Assembly: GCA_014529385.2 (NCBI GenBank)
Contig: CM043955.1
Span: forward strand, 153,064,140 to 153,128,139
DNA from: Adiantum capillus-veneris
Taxonomy: Eukaryota; Streptophyta; Polypodiopsida; Polypodiales; Pteridaceae
Direction of reading: 5' to 3'
Length of the DNA: 64,000 nucleotides
Shown here: piece after piece, positions 27,547 through 38,801 of the stretch
Numbering within the stretch: position 1 is the first letter of the stretch
Layout: each line of letters begins with the position of its first letter
The notes under the pieces: generated by a model
The model's input: the letters and a program-made list of their open reading frames with translations, nothing else
Databases searched by the model: none
Told to the model about the DNA's origin: nothing
Position numbers and translations under genes: made by a program

Positions 27547-30507
27547 TTATCCTTGAATGCCGATTGAAGATGAGAAAAAGCTCAACTTCTCCTTGTTGAC
27601 CACCTTTGTAAACATGTCTACAGGATTTTCACTTGTATGCACCTTTCCTAGCTTTAGTTGTCCCTCTTCCAAAAGAGTGCGTATGAAGTGATATCTCACC
27701 TCAATGTGCTTTGTCCTTGAATGAAAGGTTGAGTTCTTTGCAAGATGGATAGCGCTTTGGCTATCACTGTACAAGACACAATTGTCTTGTTTGAATCCAA
27801 GCTCTTCTAAGAATCTGTGAAGCCACAGAATTTCTTTGCTTGCCTCCGTCATTGCTACATACTCTGCTTCCGTGGTAGAAAGTGAAACCACTTTCTGCAG
27901 CTTTGAAGCCCAGCTTACTGCTGTGCCTCCAACCGTGAACACATAGCCAGTAGTGCTCCTTCGAGTATCTTTGTCACCTGCCATATCTGCATCAGCATAC
28001 CCTTCTAGAAAAATATCAGTTCCTCCAAAATACAAATCATTTTTTGTTGTCCCTTTTAGATACCTAAGTATCCACTTCACAGCTTGCCAATGCTCTTTAC
28101 CTGGGTTGTCCATGAACCTACTCACAACTCCCACTACATGTGCAATGTCTGGCCTTGTCCAGACCATAGCATACATTAGAGAACCTACCGCTGCAGCATA
28201 TGGAACTTTAGACATATAGGCTATCTCCTCTTGTGTCTTTGGACACATATCCTTCGTTAGTTTAAAATGACCAGCCAAAGGTGTAGAAACTAGTTTTGCA
28301 TTTTGCATCGCAAACCTTTCTAGTACCTTCTTGATGTAATCTTCTTGAGATAGCTTTATTGTCTTCTTCGTCCTGTCCCTTGATATTTTCATACCAAGTA
28401 TCCTCTTTGCAGCACCTAAATCTTTCATTGAAAAAGATTTGGACAACTCCTCTTTTAGGTCTTTGATGTCCTGCATGTTAGCACTTGCAATCAACATGTC
28501 ATCAACATACAACATTAGGATGATGAATTTCCCATCTCCCAAATTCTCCGTGTAGACGCAGTGATCCGAGTCGCATCTTGTGAATCCATGATCCAACATC
28601 CATCGATCAAACTTCAAGTACCATTGTCTTGATGCTTGCTTTAAACCATACAAGCTCTTCTTTAATCTGCAAACCATTTTCTCCTTGCCTTTTACTTCAT
28701 ACCCCTTTGGTTGAAGCATGTAGATTTCCTCCTCTAAGTCACCGTGAGGGAATGCTTTCTTTTGAGAAAAACCTTTTACCACAAGCCTAGACTTGTACCT
28801 TTTCTTCCCACCTTCTTCTTCCTTTAGCTTGTACACCCATTTGTTTTGAAGTGCCCGCTTACCTTTAGGCAACTCAACCAAATCCCATGTTTGGTTGCGA
28901 TGTAGTGAGTCCATCTCCACTTGCATGCTCTTCGTCCATTCTTCTTTGGATTCATGTTGCATAGCTTCTTCATATGATTCCGGCTCTCCAGAATCTGAGA
29001 TCAAGAGATGGTTGAAGGAAGGAACAAACCTTTCTGGAGGTCTACTTGCTCTTGTAGATCTTCGGGGAATAGGTTGAGGCTCCTCATTTGGTTGACGTTG
29101 TTGCACATTGTCACCGTTTGCAGTCCTTGAGTCTTCACCGTCCTCAAGCTCCATGTACTCATCACCTGTTTCTTTTGTTTGTTTTCTTTCCAAGTAATCT
29201 TTGTACATATTTTGTTCGTTAAAAATTACATCCCTACTCCTTAAGATTTTACCATCTTCAGAATTCCATAGGCGATACCCAAAGTCTCCTTCTCCATAGC
29301 CAATGAAGAAACACTTTTTGGACTTTGCATCTAACTTTGATCTTAGGCTTCTATCTATGTGCATGAAAGCCTCACACCCAAACACTTTGAGAAATGCATA
29401 ATTCACCGGTTTACCTGTCCATGCCTCTTCTGGAACTCCCCCATACAATGCCTTTGAGGGTGATCGATTGATTAAGTACACAGACGTACTTACAGCTTCC
29501 GCCCAAAGCTCAAGTGGTAGGCGTGCATGTAGCCGCATGCTTCGTGCTCGTTCCATGATTGTCATGTTCATCCTTTCCAAAATCCCATTTTGTTGAGGTG
29601 TCCTTGGGGTTGTCCTTTGCCTCCGAATGCCATTGCTAGCACAAAAGCTTTCAAAAGCTTGGCTGCAATATTCGCCTCCATTGTCGGATCTGAGGCATTT
29701 AACCTTGGTACCTGTTTCATTCTCCACAAAGGCTTTCCACCTTTGAAATATGGAAAATACATCGGATTTATTCTTCATGACATAAACCCATGTTTTTCTA
29801 GTCGCATCGTCTATGAATGTTACATAGTACAATGAGCCACCAAGTGATGGTGTACTTGCAGGACCCCAAACATCAGAATGAACCAACTCAAGTTTTTTAT
29901 TTTTTATTTCATTTCCTGATTTTTGAAATTTTACCCTCTTTTGTTTACCATAAACACAATCTTCACAGAACTCTAAGTCCACTTCTTTCAAACCTTGTAG
30001 AATCTTCTTTGTTTGAAGGATTTGCATTCCTTTGGCACTCATATGCCCAAGTCGGTAGTGCCACACCGCACTGTCAACTTCTGTAGTTGTTGCACAAGCT
30101 GAAGGTTGCGTGCTAACAGTACACAAGTAAAGTGTACCGACTTTTTCACCCTTGGCAACCACCAAAGATCCCTTTGAGATCTTCCACCGTTTGTTTCCGA
30201 ATGCAATGTTGTGACCTTCATCGTCCAATTGTCCTGTAGAGATCAATTTTTTACGAGGAGAAGGAGCATGCCTAACATCTTTAAGCTTCCATTCATTTCC
30301 GCTAGCAGTTTTGACAGAAACTGTACCTTTGCCGACAATCTCACAAGCTTCATCATCTCCCAAGTATACCTTTGCCCTTCTTGCCGCAGTTCCAACATTC
30401 AAGAACTGACTTTGTGCGTGACTTGCTCCGCCTTGAGCAATCACGATCCTTTTGGTTTTTGAACCTCTCCTTAAGCCTTCCTCTTGTTTCCACTGATAGT
30501 GCAGCAC
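27547..30507 (-). CDS. copia 2 pol polyprotein, open but with catalytic deletions
   Basis: A 986-codon open frame. In order: remains of protease (YLGDDEACEIVGKG), GAG-pre-integrase (VWHYRLGHMSAKGMQIL, about residue 150), integrase core (VHSDVWGPAS, LRSDNGGEY, PQQNGILERMN), RT (about 540-760) with LYGLKQASRQWYLKFD and LMLYVDDMLIAS, and RNase H (ADADMAGDKDTRRSTTGY, STTEAEYVAM, YSDSQSAIHL). Two gaps matter. The protease DSGAS-type site is absent. RT jumps from LVVKGFSQKK to AFPHGDLEEEIYM, removing about 45 residues with the first catalytic Asp (the LDVKTAFLHG motif of the family). The frame stays open across the RT gap. The apparent start overlaps gag in another frame, so the true N-terminus is not this Met. 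Confidence 0.92.
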   Translation of the reverse strand: MLHYQWKQEEGLRRGSKTKRIVIAQGGASHAQSQFLNVGTAARRAKVYLGDDEACEIVGKGTVSVKTASGNEWKLKDVRHAPSPRKKLISTGQLDDEGHNIAFGNKRWKISKGSLVVAKGEKVGTLYLCTVSTQPSACATTTEVDSAVWHYRLGHMSAKGMQILQTKKILQGLKEVDLEFCEDCVYGKQKRVKFQKSGNEIKNKKLELVHSDVWGPASTPSLGGSLYYVTFIDDATRKTWVYVMKNKSDVFSIFQRWKAFVENETGTKVKCLRSDNGGEYCSQAFESFCASNGIRRQRTTPRTPQQNGILERMNMTIMERARSMRLHARLPLELWAEAVSTSVYLINRSPSKALYGGVPEEAWTGKPVNYAFLKVFGCEAFMHIDRSLRSKLDAKSKKCFFIGYGEGDFGYRLWNSEDGKILRSRDVIFNEQNMYKDYLERKQTKETGDEYMELEDGEDSRTANGDNVQQRQPNEEPQPIPRRSTRASRPPERFVPSFNHLLISDSGEPESYEEAMQHESKEEWTKSMQVEMDSLHRNQTWDLVELPKGKRALQNKWVYKLKEEEGGKKRYKSRLVVKGFSQKKAFPHGDLEEEIYMLQPKGYEVKGKEKMVCRLKKSLYGLKQASRQWYLKFDRWMLDHGFTRCDSDHCVYTENLGDGKFIILMLYVDDMLIASANMQDIKDLKEELSKSFSMKDLGAAKRILGMKISRDRTKKTIKLSQEDYIKKVLERFAMQNAKLVSTPLAGHFKLTKDMCPKTQEEIAYMSKVPYAAAVGSLMYAMVWTRPDIAHVVGVVSRFMDNPGKEHWQAVKWILRYLKGTTKNDLYFGGTDIFLEGYADADMAGDKDTRRSTTGYVFTVGGTAVSWASKLQKVVSLSTTEAEYVAMTEASKEILWLHRFLEELGFKQDNCVLYSDSQSAIHLAKNSTFHSRTKHIEVRYHFIRTLLEEGQLKLGKVHTSENPVDMFTKVVNKEKLSFFSSSIGIQG

Positions 30508-31105
30508 TTGATGATTCTCCTGTGCTTCTCCTTCGCATTTCCTCGCTTAGGAGAACACCCACAACATCATCAAACTTAAGATTTTTTGTGCCAGAGATAG
30601 AATTACTTACAGCCATCACAAGGCTGTCCCAACTATCCGGTAGAGATGATAGTATAAGGAGAGCTCGCACTTTGTCATCGAAATTGATTTTCACTGATCG
30701 AAGTTGACTTATGTTTGTGTTAAAGTCATTTAGGTGTTCTACAACTGAACCATTCTCTCCCATCTTTAGATTGGACAAGCGCTTCATAAGAAATACCTTA
30801 TTGGATGCCGATGGTTTCTCGTAGAAGTCGTCAAGTGACTTCATCAAGTCCTCCGTGGTCTTCATCTCCGAAACATTGAAGGCCACCGTTGACACCAAGC
30901 TTAACCGGATTGTTCCCAGTGCCTTTCGATCAAGGACAATCCATGCTTCATCTGCCATTGTTGCGGGCTTCTTCGCAAGACCGCCTAGTGGCAAATAGAG
31001 GTCCTTCTGGTAGAGATAGTCTTCAATCTGCATCTTCCAATGTTGGTAGTTTTTTCCGTTGAACTTCTCAATCTTGAGCTTCCCTTCCTCCGCCATAACT
31101 CCCAC
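30353..31105 (-). CDS. copia 2 gag
   Basis: The first 250 codons read from MGVMAEEGKLKIEKFNGKNY, with YQHWKMQIEDYLYQKDLYLP, MKRLSNLKMGENGSVVEHL and LLILSSLPDSWDSLVMAV, the usual copia gag helices. The zinc knuckle starts (CWNCGKKG) but its His and last Cys are gone. The deletion that removed them also removed the protease site and moved pol into another frame near 30360. Confidence 0.92.
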   Translation of the reverse strand: MGVMAEEGKLKIEKFNGKNYQHWKMQIEDYLYQKDLYLPLGGLAKKPATMADEAWIVLDRKALGTIRLSLVSTVAFNVSEMKTTEDLMKSLDDFYEKPSASNKVFLMKRLSNLKMGENGSVVEHLNDFNTNISQLRSVKINFDDKVRALLILSSLPDSWDSLVMAVSNSISGTKNLKFDDVVGVLLSEEMRRRSTGESSSAALSVETRGRLKERFKNQKDRDCSRRSKSRTKSVLECWNCGKKGKGILGR

Positions 31106-31155
31106 TCAATTCAAGGAATCCTTTCCTTGAGATAATTTAGCTACGAGCAAACCTT

Positions 31156-31167
31156 GCTCTAATACCA
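31156..31167 (-). other. Primer-binding site of copia 2
   Basis: The minus strand reads TGGTATTAGAGC, two bases after the LTR. It matches initiator tRNA-Met type primers with one change. Confidence 0.85.
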
Positions 31168-31169
31168 GT

Positions 31170-31949
31170 TGTTAGGAAATAAGACGTAGCTAAATAGATA
31201 ATTGAGTAGATTACTTAATGGAGAGAGACAGATTTATATACACGAGATTATAGAGTAGAGAGAGAGAGAGAGAATACACACGATATACGTGGTTCACCCA
31301 ATGTGGGCTACGTCCACGAGAAAGCAGCCACTCAATGGCTTTAGTACTTCAAAACAAGAAGTAGTTTACAAAGGGATTATACCCTTAATGGAGCTCCCGA
31401 TTTGCTTCACTCTCACCACCTCACACTCACCTTGTTGCATCAACTTCACACCATGAAATGTGTGTAGAAATGGCCTCCTTTTATAGGCCAAAAGGGCTTC
31501 CCTCTCTTATGAGAGACAGCCATGTGTAGCCGCCCTTGTGCGAATAAGTCCAAATCAGACCCTCCAATCCGCCCATGTGTGGTCGCCCTTGAGAAGACAA
31601 GTCCGCTTTTGAATTCGGCCACCGGCCACCGGCCATTGACTTCCGACCACCGGCCATCGGCCATTGACTACCGGCCACCGGCCAACCGACCGGTTGTTTT
31701 CCGACCACTTTCTGGCCGCCGGCCGGCCATAATATTCCGGCGAAAAAGAATATTCTGGCAAAAAAAAGTCTCCAGGGCCTCCGCCCCTGAGGCCTTTAAA
31801 GTTGCCCCTGATTCTTCTCCGTGAAAATTTTGGTTTCCGGTGAGTGATTTTCCTTCACGCACGATGGCTTCTCCTCATAATGGGGGCCTTACAAATGTGC
31901 GCTTTTACCACAAAAAATTACAAGGGTAAATCAGGCTCCATACTTAACA
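31170..31949 (-). repeat. 5' LTR of copia 2
   Basis: 780 bp, about 97% like the LTR at 26714-27486 by eye. Confidence 0.94.
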
Positions 31950-31954
31950 TATGC

Positions 31955-33107
31955 AACCTGTAAATAAGGTGACAATCAGAAATGTGGGTATAGGGCCAAT
32001 TGTCGATGAGTTTGCAGAGGCATTTGCAGGAAGGGCAATATATTCTATGGGAGATTTGTACTCTGGGTATGATCAGTTCCAACTAGCAAGGAAAGCAAGG
32101 ACCTGACTACCATGAGGACACCCTTGGGTTTAGTAAGGATGTGCACCTTACCTCAGGGGGCAACGAATTCAGTTGCACAGACGATGAATGGTATGAACAA
32201 AGTCCTACGTGACTTCATACCACAAACTACAATGCCTTTCCTTGATGATGTGCCAATCAAAGGATGTGATGTAAGTGATAAAGATGTGGCTCTAGACTCG
32301 AGGGGGTGCCGAAAGTATGTGGCAAACCCTATCAATGATTGTGATAATATCTTGTCAAGGCTGGAAGAGGTGAACCTTACCTTGTCTGGCCAAAAGTCAG
32401 TGTTTGGTGTGAATGAAGTTCTTATTGTGGGACATATGTGCGGGCCATATGGTAGAATGCATTGTCCTGCAAAGATTGATGTAATCCAAAGAATGAAAGA
32501 GAAATGTATAAATGTCACTGAGGTTCGAAGGTTCTTGGGTGCATGCGTATTTTATGTTATCTGGATTCCGCATTATGCACATGTAGCAGAGCCTTTGTAT
32601 CAGCTTTTGAGAAAGAACAAAAAGTTTCAATGGGAAGAAATGCATACCCATGCCATGAGGAAATTAAAGAAGTTGCTGCTTATGTCTCCAACTTTGAGGA
32701 AAGCAAACTATGAATGTGAAAGATATGTAATTGTGACAGTGGATACTAGCCCCACAAGAATTGGATGGGCGATTGGGCAAGATGATAATGATGGCAAGAG
32801 ATATGTGGTGAGGTTTGGAGCAAAAGTACTAAGTGCTCGTCAACGCCACTATCCACAGGTAAAAAGAGAGTTATGGGGAGTAGTCACAGCTTTGAAATGT
32901 GACAAAGAGTATTTGATAGGAGAAAATGTAATAGTGGAGACTGATTGTCTACCCCTTCTTGGAATGATAACAAGTTGCTCAACTCCTGACATTGCTATGT
33001 TGAGATGGATTGCCTACATAAAGTCCTTGAATCCAGAATTTAAGCATATTGCAGGGAAAGATAATCCAGTTGCAGATATGCTTTCAAGAGCAAGGTATGA
33101 AAAATAA
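31955..33107 (+). pseudogene. gypsy RT (rest) and RNase H
   Basis: The RT resumes after the copia insertion with NKVTIRNVGIGPIVDEF and DLYSGYDQFQLA. A stop and frame change lie near 32104. Then come TPLGLVRMCTLPQGATNSV, the catalytic FLDDV (in place of YxDD) and DVIQRMKEKC. RNase H follows from about 32730 with VTVDTSPTRIGWAIGQD, LSARQRHYPQVKRELWG, ETDCLPLLGM and HIAGKDNPVADMLSR. Apart from the early stop, 32112-33107 is continuously open. Confidence 0.9.
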
Positions 33108-33113
33108 GAAGAC

Positions 33114-34639
33114 ATGGTTGTCGAGGGCAATGATGTAGGCACACAGTTCTATAGTATCTCTCATGCCAAGGGTAATCATGTTTGCCAGTCAAATGCACTT
33201 GAGTCGTTTACAGAGGACCTGTATCAAGGTGATTGGTTGCTCATTGGACGCTATCTGAGCACTTTGACAAGGCCAGAAGGGTGGACTGATCAAGAGTTCA
33301 AAAGAATACGGAGAAAGGCCTATGGATACTTTTTGAAAGATGGGTACTTATGGAAGCGTCCAAAACAAAGAAATGGAATGCCAATGAGAGTTGTGAATGA
33401 TAAGGACGCTCAAAATGAGCTTATGAAAAAGTTTCATGAGAGTCTTTATGCTGGACATAGAGGTGTATGGGCCACCTTTACTAAAATGAAAGAGAGGTAT
33501 TGGTGGAAAGGTATGTATAAAGATGTATCTCACTTTGTGGAGTCCTGTGAAACCTGTCAAATGTATTCAAATGTACGTCATCGTGATGGGTTGCACCCTA
33601 CTTACCCATTGGCCATGCATTACAAGTGGGTAGTAGATCTGGTTACAATGCCATTGGGCTAATGGAAAATGAGATACATAGTGCTTGCATGAGAAGACTT
33701 AACCAATCAAGTTGAAGGTCGTGCTCTAAGAACAAAAAGCAAAGAAGGGGTATGTAAGTTCCTCTTGGATGATGTAATTAGCCGTTATGGTTGTGTTGGG
33801 AAAATAACAGCGGACAGGGGTGAGTTGGATGCTGACAAAGCAAGGGAGTTTTTCTCTAGATTGGGTATTAAACTTGCTCTCACTCCTGCATATAATCCTG
33901 AGGAAAATGGTAAATCAGAGCGTGGGCATTCTCCTATCATTAAAGCTTTAGCTAAGGCCTGCAAAGGTAAAATGGGAGAGTGGCCTAGGTTGTTGCCTTA
34001 TGCTTTATGGGCTGATCGTACAACTCATAGCTCGGTTACTGGTTATATGCCTTTTGAGTTGATGTATGGTCAGAAACCTATAATGCCAATTGAGGATGTA
34101 ATTCCCACATGGAATGTATTACCTTGGGAAGATGGATTGAGTAGGGAAGACCTTCTTACTTTGCGCATACAACAGTTAGAAAGAAGGCCCCAAGATATTG
34201 AGATTGCAGTAGCACGATTAAAAGATGCAAGGTTAAAGAATAAGGACATATTCGACAAGAGGCATAGGCTCATACCTAAAGCTATTGAGGAAGGTGATTG
34301 GGTGTTGGTGTATGACAATAGTCTTGAAAACCAACATTCAACAATAAGAAAGCTTTCAAAGAGAGGGTTTGGTCCTTATGTGGTTCAACATGTACATGGA
34401 ATGCAACTTATACCTTGCATGAATTAGATGGGACAAAAATGAAGATTCCCATTGCAGGGAAAAGAATCAAGTTATTCAAAAGAAGAGGTGATAAAGATCC
34501 CTTTGATTCACAGGAAGGTCAAAATGAAGGCTCTAATGAAAATGGTATGGATGTGGATGAAGAACAAGAGAATGATGCGTTAGATTTTGTTGCAAGCGAT
34601 GATGAAATCGACATGTATGTTGACTTAGATGAAGACTGA
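33114..34639 (+). pseudogene. gypsy integrase
   Basis: The zinc-binding H2C2 part includes HESLYAGHRGVWATFTKMKE and CETCQMYS. The core starts with WVVDLVTMPLG and is broken by a TAA near 33660. It resumes at 33765 with ITADRGELDADKAREFF, TPAYNPEENGKSERGH (catalytic Glu) and SSVTGYMPFELMYGQKP. A C-terminal domain (EGDWVLVYDNS; KLSKRGFGPYVV) runs to 34427, and after a frame change an acidic tail ends in DEIDMYVDLDED. Confidence 0.88.
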
Positions 34640-34685
34640 ACCTGCAAAAGATATCTGCGGCACATGCCGGAGGATGTGCAGGTTT

Positions 34686-34697
34686 GGAGGGGGTGGA
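34686..34697 (+). other. Polypurine tract of gypsy element
   Basis: GGAGGGGGTGGA directly before the 3' LTR. Confidence 0.8.
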
Positions 34698-35731
34698 TGT
34701 CGTGCAATGGCACGTTCATAATGTGAAATTAAATTATCTACCTCACTCTTAATGTTTATGATGTGTGGGACCAAATGCTACAATGTACATAGTGTGATGT
34801 ATGCGAAAACGAATGTCACGGTTGCAGTCGTGTACATACCTTGTCGGGCGGGAGAGGCCCTACACGTGGCACCATGGAATGCTTTTACACATAAATATAT
34901 GCCTAATTTTCTTTGGGAATGTACAAAGGTCAAGTGTTTCGAAGTGGCACGCTCGTTTTGCCTAGAAAGTTCAATGCGGGCAATCTCGGCCAAAAATAGC
35001 AGGTTTTGTGCGCTGGAGTGAAAGACGTATCCAAAGTGCTTACCAAGTGGTAAAATGAGTTTCAACATGAAATTTGATCCCAATGGGGTTTTTCCACAAT
35101 TTTAGGGATTTTTCACAGCTCGATTGGGCTTTTTACGGACAAAAAGTGACATTTTTGGGCTAAAAATGGCTAAAAATGGCCAAAAATAGCCTTAAAAATG
35201 CTCAAAATAGCTCAAAATTCCACATCAACGATGCTATCATTGTTGATCAAGTTGTGTGGGAATTTGTAGAGCCAATAATGAGCTCATTTGGGTACATGAG
35301 CAAGGAGATACAACCATTCCGTTACAAGGTGCTAGTGCAGTCCCGTGCTGCTTCCACTACATGGTTGAGGCTGTGAGGCCTCCAATTAGGGTTTTTCCTC
35401 CTCAAATAACTACTTCGGCTTCTCCAATGAAGTACTGAAGCTTCCATGAAATGGTCACGACGAAGAATCGAAGCATAAATTTAGGGTTTTTAACAGGTCG
35501 AATGAGCACTGCATCTGTGCAATTGGGAGCGAGGCTACACCTAATCTTCACACACACAAGAGTTTTGAGTTAGTATTGGTTCTTTTTCAAAGTGGATATT
35601 TCATGGCTGGAGTTTTGTTCTTTTTTAGTGTGTTTTTGGCTTCAAATCCTCTACACCTTACTTTATTTTGCTACGAATCCTCACAGTCAAAGGCCCGACG
35701 CTTTCCTAGTCGCACTGCGCACTTCTTGACA
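34698..35731 (+). repeat. 3' LTR of gypsy element
   Basis: 1034 bp, same length and ends as the 5' LTR. The short ORF at 35256-35438 matches 22951-23133 because it lies inside the LTR. Confidence 0.93.
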
Positions 35732-35735
35732 GCGC

Positions 35736-36510
35736 TTTCATGTACGATAGGTACATTAAAGTTGTAGTTTGAAAGGCCAAAAAAGAGTGAAAGGAATCTA
35801 GATACTCATCAAGGCTCCCTTGATGTTGACTATTATCGCCAGCCTGCAAGAAAAAATACTTGCCCTATATGTCCCAATAAAAAAGGACATGCCCATTAGC
35901 CTAAGAAAAGGTCCATCGTGTCAAACTCTAAAGCCCTTTTCTCTTATATAAGGTTCTAATATGCAATGCTTTTTGCTCTTAGGTATGCACATTTTTTTGC
36001 CCATTTAATGCTAGGCAAGAATTTCAAGGGCAACCAAGCTTCGGTTGATGAGGAAAGGGATTTCACATGAGAGGATAGAAGACCTTAGCTAACTATAGTA
36101 GCACTATTCCATTGGGCCAAAGACTAGTGGCACATTTTTGGACACACCTAAACATGCCAGGTCCTCTCACTTTGTCAAAAGAGCATGTAAAGCTTGAGAG
36201 TGGAGAAAATAATATGGGAGAGCATGTTTATGCTATTGATCATGAGGTTTTTGAGTTCTACAAGGGTGTTATGTCTACTTCTCAATTGCAAAGAGACATC
36301 GGTTCCAAGATTTCACCAGTATTTATCAAATAGGATCTCCAAGACAACATCCATCACCGGGCAATTACTACTGATATTGTTAGATGCCTTCCAATGCAAA
36401 CCAACATTACCAATTCCCTTAGTCAATCTTGAGAAGTAATGCAAGTTTGCGAGCTTCTATTATAGTATGATGGATATATTGCTTTTGAGAAGCTACCACA
36501 ATGTGATGAC
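35736..36510. other. No recognisable gene; weak ORF at 36112-36333
   Basis: The 73-codon ORF at 36112 (MGQRLVAHFWTHLNMPGP) is on the same strand as the SWIM fragment downstream and may be an earlier exon of it. There is nothing else to report here. Confidence 0.35.
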
Positions 36511-36516
36511 TCAAGC

Positions 36517-37440
36517 ATGTATGGCATGGAACAACGATTTGATCGACATTCTTGGACAAAATATGTGACTTGCAATAGTGACTTATTTAAAGTTGTAGTG
36601 CGCTTTAGTAAGTGTTGCGGCCACTTGTGGTGTATTAATGCAGATTGTGGCTACATCCTTAGGAGCAAGCTTCCCAGTGAAATTCAATGGAGGGGTCGAT
36701 TGGCTCGAGCCCTTCAAAAGGATTGATTGATCAAGAGTTTGTCAAATTGGTTTGTGTCCATTGTTGTCAAATGCTAGAATGCATCAATGCATGTGTTGTA
36801 ATCATCTATTGTTGCATCGCAATTTGGAGAAAAACATTGTCAGTAGATGTGAAATTCATCTAGGTTATCACAAACATCACATAGTTTTGGGTAAAAGTAG
36901 AACCGATGACAAGGTGATCTCTGATACTTTGCTTGAATGGGTAGCTCTCCAGCCTTTGACAATTACGATGCAATTGGAGAGGTCAACAACAAAAGATATA
37001 GTGATGGATAAGCTTATGGATCTTAGCTCTTTTGTAGACACTCCCTTGGGAGAAGAAGAGTTTTCTAGTTTCTTGATACTGTGACTCCACTATCTAACAA
37101 GAGTTGAGGGCAAAAAATCTTGGGAACTGTCAGAAAAGCAAAGGGTATTACATCAATGGGTCTTGAAATTCAATTTTCCTTGGTCCTCAATGCATCACAT
37201 GTGTTCCATGACAGTACAACTAGGTCATTGGAGAAAGGGGTTACTTATGTTGTCACCCTTGTCGAATTCCCTCATTGTACTTGTGAGGATTTCGAAATGT
37301 AGGACAACAAACATGTGTGCCTTGCAAACACATCTAATTTATGTGCTTTTACGTCCTTGATTTGGAACCCATTTCCCATGATCAGTTTGTGCATCATGCT
37401 ACACTCACAAAGGTGGAGTTATTTCGAGCTTTGGTAGGTA
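36517..37440 (+). pseudogene. SWIM zinc-finger gene fragment
   Basis: 36517-36726 has a Cys/His-rich block (FSKCCGHLWCINADCGYILR). 36752-37084 holds LGYHKHHIVLGKSRTDDKV and LLEWVALQPLTITMQ. 37120-37302 leads to GVTYVVTLVEFPHCTCEDF. In the next frame VPCKHI follows, completing the C-x-C ... C-x-H ligands of a SWIM finger, and the block ends HHATLTKVELFRAL. SWIM fingers occur in MULE transposases and FAR1-type proteins. Which of these this was cannot be said. At least three frame changes make it a relic. Confidence 0.55.
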
Positions 37441-37683
37441 TCCAAGTGGCCTCATAGACTTTCTTGAAGTTTGTTAGTTCTAACCTTTTTTGGTGTTTTT
37501 GAAGCATCCATAATCAACCGCTTTATATGGTGACTTGGGAATTTGTTAATGCCTCAATATGTGAGGAGGTTTGATATTTTGAAGCCTCCGTTGCACTCCC
37601 ATCAATTTATCAAGGGTGTTGCTCATATTCTCTTGGAAATTGGCTTCGCTTGGTTTTCTTTGCTTGTTAATTTGAAAACCCCA

Positions 37684-38370
37684 CTAAGAGAAGCTCTTTT
37701 TTATTAAGGAGAACCCTTGGTGCATTGTTTTCTTTGAACACTTCCTTCTTCTCCTCAAAATTGAGTTTTGGGTAGTCAGCTGATCCAACTTCTTTTTTTG
37801 CATCGTCATAATCATCCCATCCTTTTCTTGCTCTATTTGATGTTTTAGAATGAGGTCTTTGAGAAAAAAAGATGTTTCCTTTTTGTACTCTTCAATGTGG
37901 TTCTTGGCATGTTCCAATTCTTCCTACAAACTAGTCAACTCAATGATTCCTCTTGCCAGTAGCATTGACAATTGTGTTCCACCCTGTGTGTATGGTAGAC
38001 ACGCATCCATGAGTGATAATTTACTGATCAGTATGATATATTTCATAAACCGTCAAGGGAGCCTGGTAGGGCACCAATAGTTTTTCATAGGTATTCAAAA
38101 CTAGGTTGCCCACCATAAGCTTCTTTTAAATATGTTGAAGACACTCCAGTGCTAGAGGTTTACACAATGCTAACTACCACAACCTTCTTTGAAGTATTGG
38201 CTTGTGCATGTTACTTCCCTTTTTTGCTCGTAGTCTCTAGAGGGGTACTAGGTAGCTCAATAGCCTTATCAGATGTAGTCCTCTTGACATGATTCTCTCC
38301 AAATTGAGCCTTCTTCAAATCAGTCCATACTATTGTTGTCTTCGGCTTAGCCTTAAATTGCACTAGCTCT
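37684..38370 (-). pseudogene. Coiled-coil ORF fragment
   Basis: 37917-37684 encodes 77 residues predicted as a long charged helix (HAKNHIEEYKKETSFFLKDL). Upstream on the minus strand (38370-38110), broken frames read TIVWTDLKKAQFGENHVK and AIELPSTPLETTSKK. It may be a retroelement gag-like or host coiled-coil relic. The family is unknown. Confidence 0.25.
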
Positions 38371-38472
38371 AAACTGCCTACCTCCAATTGTTTTGTAGGC
38401 TCGGCAAGGCAAGTGGTTGGAGCAAGTGGCTGGAGCCGAAATTGCAGGCCAGAGCAAGATCCGATAGAGAAG

Positions 38473-38794
<322 letters not shown>

Positions 38795-38801
38795 TGTGTG
38801 T

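Larger units (their letters stand above)
26714..31949 (-). mobile_element. Nested Ty1/copia retrotransposon 2
   Basis: LTRs at 26714-27486 and 31170-31949 both begin TGTTAGG and end TTAACA. The insertion is flanked by a perfect 5-bp target duplication TATGC (26709-26713 and 31950-31954). The primer-binding site adjoins the right LTR and the polypurine tract the left LTR, so the element runs on the minus strand. By eye the LTRs differ at about 20 positions plus a 9-bp indel, so the insertion is fairly recent and younger than its gypsy host. Confidence 0.96.
22393..35731 (+). mobile_element. Ty3/gypsy retrotransposon with nested copia
   Basis: Two 1034-bp LTRs (22393-23426 and 34698-35731) both start TGTC and end GACA. 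Between them are a primer-binding site, gag, zinc knuckle, aspartic protease, RT, RNase H, integrase and a polypurine tract, in gypsy order (integrase last). GCGC flanks both outer ends (22389-22392 and 35732-35735), consistent with most of a 4-5 bp target duplication. The frame is broken by several stops, and the RT is interrupted by a 5.2-kb copia element. Confidence 0.94.

Noticed and set aside
27953-30707. Several 60-110 residue plus-strand ORFs across 27953-30707
   Set aside because: They are antisense shadows of the copia 2 gag and pol frames.
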